A DNA stretch of 64,000 nucleotides from Impatiens glandulifera (Eukaryota > Streptophyta > Magnoliopsida > Ericales > Balsaminaceae): contig NC_061862.1 of the NCBI RefSeq assembly GCF_907164915.1, forward strand, positions 139,119,520-139,183,519. Direction: 5' to 3'. Positions 9,961 to 20,667 of the stretch are shown here, one piece after another. The position numbers and the translations under genes are program-made. Under the pieces are notes generated by a model that did no database searches, was not told where the DNA came from, and saw nothing but the letters and a program-made list of their open reading frames with translations. How positions within the stretch are numbered: position 1 is the first letter of the stretch; the number at the start of each line of letters is the position of its first letter.

Positions 9961-11602
9961 TGTTGAAATAATTAACCACTGATATTTTGATGATGAAATA
10001 ACTTATGAGTTTTGATACAGGTGTATTGAAACAATATGTCATAAGACTTGGATCTAATGAGGGTCATTAGACCGATTTTGGCTTTCATTGCATAAAATTA
10101 GACTTACAGTCTAACTCATCGGAGTTAGACGTATAGTCTAATAGACGTGTAATTAGACGGATGGTCTAATAGATACACGGAATTAGACGTAAGTCTAATG
10201 CATAGAATTAGACGTACAATCTAACTCATCGGAGTTAGACTAGTCTAATGAATGCACGGAATTAGACGTAAGTCTAATGCATAGAATTAGACGTACAGTC
10301 TAACTCAGCGGAGTTAGACGTGTAGTCTAATGAATGCATAGAATTAGACGTACAGTCTAACTCAGCGGAGTTAGACGTGTAGTCTAATGAATGTAAAGAA
10401 TTAGACGTTAGTCTAATGAATACACAGAATTAGACGTAAGTCTAATATGTTTTTAATTAGACGGGTAGTCTAATTGATATTCGGAATTAGACGTACAGTC
10501 TAACTCATCGGAGTTAGACGTGTAGTCTAATATATTTGTAATTAGACGGGTAGTCTAATTTATGCGGAATTAGACGTGCAGTCTAACTCAGCGGAGTTAG
10601 ACGTGCAGTCTAACTCAGCGGAGTTAGACGTGCAGTCTAATAGAATGTGAAAGTTAGACATGCGTCTAACTCCTTCAGACAAGTCTGAGGTAGAACCGGA
10701 ATTAAACGTGCAGTCTAACTTAGTGGAGTTAGACGTGCAGTCCAATGGTTATTGGATAATTAGACGTGTAGTCTAATTAAGTGAAAGTTAGACGTGCGTC
10801 TAACTCCTTCAGACAAGTCTGAGGTAGAACCGGAATTAGACGTGCAGTCTAACTCAGTGGAGTTAGACGTGCAGTCTAATGGTTATTGGATAATTAGACG
10901 TGTAGTCTAATTAAGTGAAAGTTAGACGTGCGTCTAACTCCTTCAGACAAGTCTGAGGTAGAACCGGAATTAGACGTACAGTCTAACTTAGTGGAGTTAG
11001 ACGTGCAGTCTAATGGTTATTGGATAATTAGACGGGTAGTCTAATTAGTGAAAGTTAGACGTGCGTCTAACTCCTTCAGACAAGTCTGAGGTAGAACCGG
11101 AATTAGACGTGCAGTTTAACTCAGTGGAGTTAGACGTGCAGTCTAATGGTTATTGTAATTAGACGCGAGTCTAATTCTATTAGGCCAGGCGGTCTAATAG
11201 ACGTTTTTCTATTAGAAGAAGATGACTTATTTGATTAGACTGATTTTCACAATCCGTCTAACTGAAATACGTCTAATGCTCAGTTTAAGCAGTACGCTTG
11301 AATCTAGCATTTCACCTACCCACGTGCTATAGTTGTACCCTACTTCTGCTCCACTTTCTAGTGAAGATTAGTACAACAGCTATATGCATCCAATCAAGGA
11401 ATGTCACGTAAGAGAATTTTCCTCACATTACTTGTTTTGCAGGTACATCCCTGATGAAATATTCGGCGCACTACCAGTGATGTACGGCCACGATCCTTGT
11501 GCTCAGAACCTGCTGTGTACAATGGAGGCTTTCCAATGGAAGAGTGCCACGTATCATTCTTGAAGATTCGACCGTTAGCTCCTGCTCAGTATTTAACAAA
11601 TC
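9961..11602. mobile_element. Possible solo LTR (TGTTGAAATAATTAACC start) housing the hairpin array
   Basis: The sequence at 9961 starts with TG and resembles plant LTR starts (TGTTGAAATAATTAACC, then TTTTGATGATGAAATAACTT). Conserved-looking, LTR-like DNA resumes at 11250-11600 (CCACGTGCTATAGTTG, GAAGATTCGACCGTTAGC). The five bases before it (CTAAG) recur at 11603-11607, but the sequence just before that second copy does not end in CA, so the boundary is not proven. No polymerase or gag coding sequence is visible. This is inference only. Confidence 0.3.
10095..11190. repeat. Array of about 36 TTAGAC-loop-GTCTAA hairpins with a 134-bp higher-order repeat
   Basis: Short inverted repeats follow one another, each with a 6-bp perfect stem (TTAGAC/GTCTAA) and usually a 4-5-base loop (GTGCA, GTACA, GTGTA, GGGTA, GTAA). 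I count about 36 modules by eye, a few with one stem mismatch. From about 10640 the array is organised in a higher-order unit marked by GTCTGAGGTAGAACCGGAAT at 10683, 10817, 10951 and 11084, a period of 133-134 bp. Upstream the spacing is shorter and more variable. There is no open reading frame of note. Confidence 0.95.
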
Positions 11603-11639
11603 CTAAGGATAACGAGGTCTAACTCAGTTCACACATAAC

Positions 11640-12000
11640 AAGAATAATACAACTTATGATCATATCAATTATGCATAGAGATATTATGATTAGGTGCTTA
11701 GATATCGATCTAAAATTCTACTTAAAACACCCTATGTCCCAACAATATTCTATTGTCATTTCTTTTACAATTGATCATTCAAATTCATTCCCTATATATT
11801 ATTGATAAATTCTCATATTCCAAGATTAATCGAAATCAAGCCAATCAAAAAGTCCCCATTTTGATTCAAGAAAAAGTTATTTCGAATTTGTTGTTCTTGG
11901 AGATTCTTAGTTTGAATTTGGATGTTCATAATTGATTAATACCTCATAAGAAACCATAATGAACTAATCTTGATCCCACTTAATAATTTAAAATTTTTAT
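11640..12000. other. AT-rich spacer, nothing recognised
   Basis: I see no supported gene here. A short open frame at 11753-11935 has no family resemblance and is probably chance in AT-rich DNA. Confidence 0.5.
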
Positions 12001-12390
12001 TTAACTTGTGTTTTTCAAACAACCCATAAATTGGACTTTGTGCGTCAAAAATTGAAAAACGCACTCGATTGAAAGAGACTCGACTGGTTTGATCGTGCGT
12101 TTTTTTCTTTTGACAAATATTGAATTTTTAGAGTCGACACTCAATTTACTAAAATAGAAACCGTGAAAGATAAACTAGACAATCCAAACTTCAAGGAACA
12201 AATACAAAGTACTTACAAACTCAAAAAGACAAAAGTTAGTTAAAACAATCAAGACATAAAGAGAGTCAAATCATTCTTCTTAACTTCATTTTAAGACAAT
12301 TTTATAGGTATTTTCAAATTCCATTTAGAGCAACTTAGATCCCAATCTAGAAATATGATTATAATAATGAATTTGTATATAAACAAGTTA
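12000..12390 (+). repeat. Left arm of a diverged inverted repeat (partner 14715-15240)
   Basis: Read on the minus strand, this segment matches 14715-15240 over several hundred bases with clear divergence. Shared words include TACAAATTC, CTAAGTTGCTC, AAATTG.CTTAAAA.GAAGTTAA, TTTGTCAAAAGAAAAAA and TCGAGTG.GT..TTCTCAATTTTT (interrupted). The arms may be old termini or two inverted copies of one element. Confidence 0.65.
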
Positions 12391-13380
12391 ATCAATTTCA
12401 TTTCAAGAATCAAATCATTTGGATTAATATTTAAATTGATATAAATTTTATAAGAACATGCTACTAAATATTTCCTTTAGTTTATAGATCTTTAAACCAC
12501 AATTTGATATAATCACATTAAACTATATTTTGAGATATAATTAATTGGAGAAATAAAAAAATGGTAGATATATGTATTATGTGTAAAAATTCAGCTAGTT
12601 TGGATTAATATCCAATGCATGATTCATAATCTTGTCACCGTATGACTGCATTGAGAGAAATTTTCAGAGCAAATGATATTGTTATGAAGTTTCATAATTA
12701 TATCACCAAAAATGTCTGCAAAATGTCCAAAATTAATTTTTATTAAATATACATTTTCTCTTAATACATCCAAATTTCAGACAAATTAGATAGAATTTGC
12801 CTAATTCATTCGTATTCATTTTTAAGAATGGTCAATACTCATCACAATTTTATTTTATAAAGTTATTTATGGTCATCACTTTAATAAAATTATAATGAGT
12901 TTTTGACAATTCTTAACAATTGAATATTAATCAAATTATGGTGAACTTTGATGGATGATTATGATATAATCATAACTTTAATAAGTCTAAAATTTTAATG
13001 TGTTAGATCACACTTTTCTTTATAATTTTTTACTATATTATTTTTCTAAATTTGAACTCTCTCTATAGACTATTAAAAATCACAAGAAAATGTGTTTTTG
13101 ATAAAAATAATAATAATAATAATAATTTTGCTCATTTAGTCAGCATTCTCAGTGATTCATTCATGAATTCATAACACCACCAAACCCTCTTAAAATTTCA
13201 CACGAAACTATATGATTTGTATACCTACCAGTTTGTATTAGGTTTCCTTTGTTCTCTAACTCGTCATATTAAGGCAAGACAGTGAAGTTTCTAAATCTAG
13301 AATTTCTTGATTATTTGTCAACTTTTGGTAAATCATTAATCATGCATTTAATATTTTTCCAAACTCATTGAATATAATAA

Positions 13381-13423
<43 letters not shown>

Positions 13424-13477
13424 ATTTTGTTTTATATGTCCTAAATTGATTCTGCCTGAAAATGTGATTTATATATG
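12391..13477. other. AT-rich non-coding spacer with a (TA)n microsatellite
   Basis: No gene is supported. It contains a TA dinucleotide run at about 13388-13421 and a short AAT repeat near 13107. Confidence 0.6.
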
Positions 13478-13485
13478 GTCACAGA

Positions 13486-14620
13486 CAGGGGCGGAGCCAC
13501 CCATGGGTTAGGGTGGGCTCCAGCCCCACCTAAATTAAAATCTTAAAAGAAAAACTGTTATATATGTATTTGACATGTGAGTCTTAGCCCAGTTGACTAT
13601 GTTATTGAAATGTGAATTGAGGTCAAGTGATCAAACATTGGCCTCCCCTTTAACTATATGAGTTTTTTAAATAGTGTATATAAAATTTTGTAAATCATAT
13701 AATAATATTATTTATTTTAAAATTATATTTATATAATAATTATACATTATTTTTTATTTATTTCAATATAATTAATAATACAAATTATTTATAAAGGTAA
13801 AATATAAAAATTAAAATAATAATAATAGTGTTTTATATTTCTTAATTTTAAACTATTTTAAAAATTTATAAGAAAATATAAATTAATATTAATAAACAAG
13901 TTAAAATAAAGAATTTGATATCCCTACTCAAGAACTTAACAAATCTCTTAGAACTGATGTTGATGTAAGTTCTCTTAAACTTGATCCAACATTACGTATT
14001 CCGATATGGAATATCCTTTTAATCAAATGGATGAAATTAGACGAGCTTATATCAAGATATGGTCATATCAACCTATTAATGATGAGTACCCACCGACCAA
14101 ATTTGGAAATCAAAATCGACGGTTCCAAAGTCATTGGTTTAAAAAATTTACTTGGTTAGAATACTCTCCTTTGAAAGATGCTGCTTTTTGTTTTCCATGT
14201 TTCTTGTTTTAACATAAGCAACCCCAAAACCTACATTTACAATAGATGGATTCAAATATTGAAAGCGAGTTAATGATGAGGATAAATGCTCTTTTGTTAT
14301 GCATATAAGATATAATATTTCACCACATAATAAGGCAGTTGAATATCTTGATAATCTAATGAATATCCTTGTCATATTGACAAAATACTAAATGCACAGT
14401 CTTCAGATTAAAAACAAAATAACAGATTACGGCTTACAACAATTATTGAAAGCACTCGGTGTCTTACTTTGCAAGCGTGTGCATTGAGAGGGCATGACGG
14501 GTTTCCATCTTCTAATAATCGTGGAAATTTTATTGAAAAAAAAGCGAAACATAGAAAGTTAATTCTGAGATGTAAGTTGGAGTCAGCCCCAGGTAATTTT
14601 TCATCCTGGCTCCGCCCCTG
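13486..14620 (+). mobile_element. Internally deleted hAT element with TTF-type zinc-finger transposase remnants
   Basis: The terminal inverted repeats are CAGGGGCGGAGCC at 13486 and its complement GGCTCCGCCCCTG ending at 14620. The element is flanked by a perfect 8-bp target duplication, GTCACAGA, at 13478-13485 and 14621-14628, which is diagnostic of hAT elements. Inside, 14006-14212 encodes WFKKFTWLEYSPLKDAAFCF, the TTF-type zinc-finger signature of ZMYM1-like hAT transposases. A fragment near 14485-14540 encodes RGHDGFPSSNNRGNFIE, from further along the same family. The catalytic core and dimerisation regions are absent and the frames are broken, so the element is non-autonomous. The intact target duplication argues for a relatively young insertion compared with the surrounding decay. 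Confidence 0.92.
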
Positions 14621-14714
14621 GTCACAGATGTATATTTGGTGGCATGCGTGTTCTTGTAAAATTCATTTTAATTTGAATATTGCTCCAATTATTTGATTTT
14701 TAACAGTAATTCAT

Positions 14715-15240
14715 TTACTTGTTGATCTACAAATTCCTCAATGTAATCATGTTCTTAGAATCGACCTCTAAGTTGCTCAAAATCACATTCAAAATGACCT
14801 ACAAAATTGCCTTAAAACGAAGTTAAAAAGAATTATTTGAGTCTTGTTTGTTTTTACATAGGACCGAAATATTCTCAATCCTATATGCATGTAATTAATT
14901 AGATATGGATTACAAATAAAATATTTAAATATGTGTTCTTATAAGTGGTCAAGCATTCAAATTATGTATAGATAGTAGAAAGACGGGCATGAGTGACATT
15001 GTCGAGGCTCCCTCAGTGTCATCAAGCACCGAACTAAAGAAAGAATATCTTCCACTTGTGTTTCTAAAAAGAATAATTTATTTTTCATAGTTTATAGTTA
15101 ATTGAATTGAGAGACTACCAAAAAAATTCAAAGTTTGTCAAAAGAAAAAACAAACGATCGAGATTTGAGACTAAGGTAGGTTAACTATGCGGTATCTTTC
15201 GAGTGTGTGTTTCTCAATTTTTAACATAACACTTATATAT
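14715..15240 (-). repeat. Right arm of a diverged inverted repeat (partner 12000-12390)
   Basis: Reverse-complement partner of 12000-12390. It extends through TTTGTCAAAAGAAAAAAC to the segment TTTCGAGTGTGTGTTTCTC. The arms enclose about 2.3 kb that includes the hAT insertion. No coding sequence is visible in either arm. Confidence 0.65.
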
Positions 15241-15311
15241 GCATTGATTTATTATTTTGAAATTATGATGCATGATTGTAAAATATTGTCATGACACTAC
15301 TTAGTCAAAAA

Positions 15312-16330
15312 CATTAGTAGAAAAAGTGTTTTTAACGACTAACATTAACCACAACGAATATTCACCGTGATTAATAATATTTATTAGTGCCGGCGATCAA
15401 TTCGTCATGGTTAATAATATTTATTAGTGTCGGACATGTAATACTGACACTAATAAATATTATTAACCACGGGTTTCATTGTAATCGTCATGGTTAATGT
15501 TTTGGTTTTCCCGCCACACTCCCGCCATTATTATTAGTCACGTTTTGTTATTAAAGTCGTGGCTAAAAGTCACGTTTCACCGTGCTTTCCCTACTTTTTT
15601 TAGAGAATATTAATAACCACGGCGATAGCATAATTCCGTGATTAATAAAAAGTTTATTAATCATGGTTTTATGATAATGCCGTCCTTAATAATCGTCCAC
15701 CGACAACTTCCTTAATATTTATTATTAAAGACACCTATAGCATAATATTGTGGTTAATAAAAGTTTATTAATCACGGCTTTATGATAACGTCATCCTTAA
15801 TAATCGACCATTGACAAATTCCTTAATATTGATTATTAAGGATGGCGTTATCATAAAGCCGTGATTAATAAACTTTTTATTAACCACGGCATTATGATAT
15901 TGCTGTTTTTAATAATCGACCATTGACAAATTCTTTAATATTGATTATTAAGGACGACGTTATCATAAAGCCGTGATTAATAAACTTTTTATTAACCACG
16001 GCATTATGCTATCGCCGTCCTTAATAATCGACCATTGACAAATTTCTTAATATTGATTAAGGACAGCGTTATCATAAAATCGTGATTAGTAAGTCCTTAA
16101 TAATCGACCATTGACAAATTTCAGATTATTGATTATTAAGGACAACGTTATCATAAAGCCGTGATTAATAAACTATTTATTAATCACGGTTTTATGATAA
16201 CGTCGTGCTTAATAATCAATATCCAGACTATTAACGACCCACTGACAAATGTTGTCACTAATAATCTTTGTTAAATCATTTTCGAGGCCTATAAATAGAA
16301 TCTTTGTTTTCTCTCCATAAAGAATTTGAG
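15312..16330 (+). mobile_element. CACTA-like terminal region with dense alternating inverted subterminal repeats
   Basis: Starts near CATTAGTAGAAAAAGTG, one transition away from a CACTA-type end. It continues as many copies, in both orientations, of motifs such as TTAATCACGGCTTTATGATA, CCTTAATAATCGACCATTG and TTTATTAACCACGGCATTATG. Such subterminal arrays bind transposase in En/Spm (CACTA) elements. Immediately inside lies a TATA box at 16290, as expected for an element promoter. I found no transposase reading frame downstream and no opposite terminus, so only one end is assigned. Confidence 0.6.
16290..16298 (+). promoter_or_regulatory. TATA box (TATAAATAG) at the inner edge of the CACTA-like repeats
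   Basis: A canonical plant TATA sequence follows the inverted-repeat block. Downstream, 16336-16400 is imperfectly duplicated at 16640-16705 (CTCCT.AACT..C..TTCCTTCAAA type sequence), perhaps a leader. No convincing protein follows. Confidence 0.4.
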
Positions 16331-17997
16331 ATAGATTCTCCTAAACTACCGATTTCCTTCAAACCAATCTGCAATCCGTGTTCATTTGAGATATTCTTTA
16401 AATTGTTAAAAGGAAATTGAAGATTTCTAAGAACGGACACGGTTGCATATTGGTTAGAAGCTCATTGGTTAAAGATCATAAGGAGAAATCAATTCATGTA
16501 GTCACTTAGCACGTTCTATACATAATTTTTTCAATGATCATCAATCTCTTTCTCGAAATTTCCATCATCTTTAATTAGTTAAGAATATTTAATTCAAGAT
16601 GGAGATTTCGAAGAAGAGTTTGATTGTCTATAGATGAAATCACTTCTCCTATACTGATCTCCTTCAAAACAATATGTCATCTGTGTTCGATCATTTGAGA
16701 TATTCTTCAAGATGTCTGCATTTGTTACTTTCTTATCTCCATATTTTATACACAACAATAACTATTAATCATACTTGCAACATTATTTTCACTATACAAA
16801 GATTTCAGATCTCATTATCCCTCAAATCAAGCAATGTAGAATTAAACTATTATCAACTTAGATTTCAACCAGTTCTTGGAATGTCAGTGTTATATATATT
16901 TTCCCACCTATTTAGGTTTTCGATCAAACATATCTGCTTTCTCCACTTAATTGTTTTTCTACCAAATTTAACCTAATATTTATCATGATCTTCTCATTAT
17001 ATGTCAACTTCGACCTCATCATATTAACTATTTCTCAATTTTGTTAAGCATATACTTACACCACATTCCTAGCCTCAACACTTAAAAAGGTGTTGAGGTT
17101 ATAAATAGTGTTAAAGACTTAGGAGTATAGTCATCAACATGATGATAAAGCTGATATATGAGATTTAAGATCGAATATTAATATTGTTGTGTGTTAATTT
17201 GGTTGAGGGACAATAAAGTGAAGAAAGAAGATGTGTTTGAAGAAAATCTTACAAAAGTGTATTGCCTATTGAATCTTTTCTTGTTATTGCATGCTTAGTA
17301 TAGATTATACATGCTATTTAGTTTTTTTATCTTTAAAATTAGAATGAATTTCTTGAATCTTATTAAATCACTAAACCTCCTATAATAAATCTCTTTGCAT
17401 CTCAACCATAAGAATATTATTTGAAAACTATAAATGAAATTCATTATAAAAGTAGAACAATGAGCAAAACTTACCTAAGGTAGTGTTGATGAAGTTCATA
17501 GCTACTTGATTCTTAGCCCATCATCAATCAATCGCTATTTACATGCGTCTCGTTCTGTTTCCTATAGTTCTGTTACGTTAAAATGTAAGTGAGTGTCATA
17601 ATTATAGTTCTTTTTACCAATATGATTCAATAATCAACATTCATATGTAAACAAAATTAATTACATATGCGAAAAGAATCACAGGATTGATAATACTTAC
17701 CAAATTGGATGCACACAGCCAATGTCAATGTACAAATTATCGTGATAGTTCTACTTGAACTATTTGTGCCATTGTCACACAAGAAATGCATGTTTTGTGC
17801 AAAGAAAATAAAAATAAGTTGTAGAATATGAGAACTTAAAATGCATGCCATATGAACACACTCCACATGTTGACTGTCAACAAAAATGTTCACACAATCA
17901 CTATTTCATTTATTTTACTAATTGATCAAAATTGTGGGGTGCCTAAGTTGTTTTTTTAAAAAATACTAGTGTTTAATAGAGAGAATCTGAAAGGAAA
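16331..17997. other. AT-rich DNA without a recognisable gene
   Basis: Short open frames (for example 16674-16976 plus and 17657-17893 minus) have no recognisable family features. I see nothing else supportable in this stretch. Confidence 0.5.
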
Positions 17998-18129
17998 AGC
18001 AACCATGTAAGAAAGAGTAATGATAATAGTAAATAATTTTTATATATAAATTTTGTAGAGAATAGCAACCATGTAAGAAAGAGTAATGATAATAGTAAAT
18101 AATTTTTATATATAAATTTTGTAAAGAAT
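17998..18129. repeat. Near-perfect 66-bp tandem duplication
   Basis: Two adjacent 66-bp copies start AGCAACCATGTAAGAAAGAG at 17998 and 18064 and differ at about one base. This indicates a very recent event in old non-coding DNA. Confidence 0.95.
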
Positions 18130-18428
18130 GATGAGTGGAATGAAAATCTAATAAAAGATTATTTTCAAATTTTTATTACACTCATAGAATGATATATCCT
18201 TTATAAAAATAAATAAAAATACTCTATAAGAAAACACATTATTCACCATAATTTTATAATTTGGCTACAAGTAAAAATATTAATAAAAATTAGCAAGTCT
18301 AATTTGATTATAATTTGGTTCAAACTTTAATATTGTATTTTTTATTTTATTTTATTGTTTTAGGATATCTAGCTTCCATCTAAGGTTAATATAAAAGTCT
18401 CCAAGAAAATAATATAGTTTTACTTAAA

Positions 18429-18778
18429 CTAGCAAAATTTTCGTACGATGCACACGGATAAAGATAAAAATAAAATAAATTAAAAAAATTATAATAATAT
18501 TATTCAATGTTTAAAATTATTAAAATAAAAAATATAACCCTATTATCCCTCGACAAATCACATCTCAATCACATTTGGTTAAAGGGTTGTACTTGTTTTT
18601 TGTTAGGTTGCAAGTTCGAAACCTACAAATAACGTTTTTAAATTTATTTTTAACCGTTTTAAGTTTATGGGCAGATCAACCCACAATCCGACTCAAGTAT
18701 CCATTTACTCTCACATAAATATCCAAATTAACCACAGCTCTCGACCCGGCAATCCGGACACTTTAAAAATTAAGCATC

Positions 18779-18820
<42 letters not shown>

Positions 18821-19140
18821 TTAGTTAAAAATTTAAACTTTTATTATTAAAATGTCTCACGTTCATCAAATGTGGTGTTGAATCTTAAATATAAAGTGTT
18901 GTTAGCTTAGTTGGTTAAAGAGTTGTATTTGTTTTGTTAGGTTGCAAGTTCAAAACCTACAAATAATATTTTTAAATTTAATTTTGACCGTTTTAAGTTT
19001 ATGGGCGGGTCAACCCACAATCCGACCCAAGTATCCATTTACTCTCACATAAATATCTAAATTAACCACAACTCTCGACCCGGCAATCCGGACACTTTAA
19101 AAATTAAGCATCATTATATATATATATATATAACCATATA
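18429..19140 (-). mobile_element. Helitron-like element(s), minus strand, with internal duplication
   Basis: Homologous to the plus-strand Helitron at 32117-32566. On the minus strand the 3' end is CTAG (18429-18432), followed by T, with a weak stem upstream (CCGTGTGCATCGTACG). The body contains the shared words GTCCGGATTGCCGGGTCGAG and AACGGTTAAAAATAAA. The body occurs twice with a 334-bp offset (marker ACCGTTTTAAGTTTATGGGC at 18653 and 18987), each copy running into a TA run (18780-18818 and 19116-19131). This suggests two tandem or nested copies sharing one 3' end. The exact 5' boundary is unclear. No Rep/helicase sequence is present, so it is non-autonomous. It contains tRNA-like A and B box sequences. 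Confidence 0.65.
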
Positions 19141-19478
19141 TTTCAGATTTGATTCTCATTCAAAATTATTTCATTCTCATTCAGAATTAGAAGAAAATTA
19201 AAAACATGATAATTAAGGTCTTGATAATTTTTATTTTCTTTATAAATAATACTATTTCTTAATATATCGAGCAGTCCTGGATTGTTTCACTTTTTCAACA
19301 TTAGGATTAGGATTAACACTTATTTATTTGGGAAAGATATTTATTTCTTACCTAATTCAATATCCTAAATATATATATTTATATATATAATATTATCTAA
19401 TTAGAAAATACCAAAAATATAATATTAACAAATATGTCTACGTAATATATTATATTATAACAATTATATAATATATTT
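19141..19478. other. AT-rich spacer, nothing recognised
   Basis: No gene or clear repeat is supported here. Confidence 0.5.
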
Positions 19479-20345
19479 TTAGCACATCCGCAATCGAAAC
19501 GGTGGATATATTTTAGCACATCCGCAGTCGAAACGGAGGTACACGAACATTAAATTGTCCCGAAAATCTTCAAATAATACAAATAAATTGTCCCGAAAAT
19601 CTTCAAATAATACAAACGAAAGACCTTTGGTAAAGATGTCGATAATTTTAAAACGTGATGGGGATATGTAACACTTGAACTTGTCAATGAGCCACCTTTC
19701 GCGAACAAAATGAATATTCATCTCAATATGTTCATGTTGATGCTTAACTGAGTTTCCAGCAAGTTACACTGCACTACAAACAAGATTCTGAAACCCTTTG
19801 TACTCAGCCTCTACACTAGATCGGGATAAGGTTACCTGACGTTTATCATACCAAAAGATTAAATTATCCCCAAAAATACACAATAATCCGAAGTTGACCG
19901 TCTAGTGTCTTGGCATCCACCCCAATCAACATCGGTATACGAAAATAGAGTGGACATAGATGATAGATAAAGGTGAGGCCATGGTCGAGAATACCCTAAA
20001 TGTAGCGCACTATGCGCTTCAATGCATGCATGTGCACATATTTTGGGTCATGCATAAATAAACACACTTGTTACACATCATAAGTGATATCAGGTCTCGT
20101 AAAAGTAAGATAATGAAGTGTCCCTGCAAGGCCTATAGAGAGACGTATCTCCAAATGGAGTGCTAGATGTAGCACTAAGCTTTGGTTTGGTATAACAAGA
20201 GTTAGTGACAGTTTACAAGAAGACATGCCAGTCTGATCAACAATTTCTGCTGCATACTCCTTTTGTGAAAAAATAAACCATCGAAAAGTCATCGAAATGA
20301 TGGGCAACTATGATACCCAAAAAATAGCTTGCCCAAGTCCTTCAT
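19479..20345 (-). pseudogene. Ty1/copia polyprotein remnant (end of reverse transcriptase and RNase H)
   Basis: Reading the minus strand from about 20345 down to 19490 gives copia polyprotein pieces in order. SQKEYAAEIVDQTGMSSCK and LAGTLHYLTFTRPDITY are the end of the reverse transcriptase connection. HMHALKRIVRYI follows, then an RNase H segment (SRSSVEAEYKGFQNL) and the terminal EMNIHFVRERW and IIDIFTKGLSFVLFEDFRDN. The frame is interrupted by stops and shifts. The terminal VLFEDFRDN segment is tandemly duplicated. The integrase, protease and gag parts are absent, and no LTR boundary was identified. It lies just beyond the 3' end of the FDM-like gene, in the same orientation. Confidence 0.85.
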
Positions 20346-20667
20346 AGAAAATTCCCAGCTAATAAAGGTAATAATAGCTTTATGAATTTCATTCAAATAA
20401 TCAACTTAAACACTTAAATACCATATTTAATTATTTTTATAACATTTTAGTATATTAACCATGAATAACTCCAAATAACCCTAACACTTCATCAAACATG
20501 ATTCAATAAAAATAAAAAGTAATTAAACAAAGTCCAACATGGAAGGAAATTATTATTGTCACAAGAATCCCACAACTTTCATACATAAAACAACACACTT
20601 CAACTTCATCTTAAACAACTAGCAAAAAGAGATACAATTCATAATAATAATATTACTTACCTTAGAA

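Noticed and set aside
10095..11190. CRISPR or integron-like attachment array
   Set aside because: The spacers are themselves repeated and similar, there are no associated genes, and the context is a plant genome.
9956..11607. Solo LTR with CTAAG target duplication
   Set aside because: The five-base match exists, but the sequence before the second copy does not end in CA, so I kept it only as a low-confidence element.
13388..13421. TA dinucleotide run as a regulatory or origin feature
   Set aside because: Simple microsatellite; similar runs occur at 18780, 19116, 30868 and 62131.
18900..18957. A true tRNA gene
   Set aside because: Only A- and B-box-like words match; the acceptor and anticodon stems do not pair, and the segment is repeated inside Helitron-like DNA.
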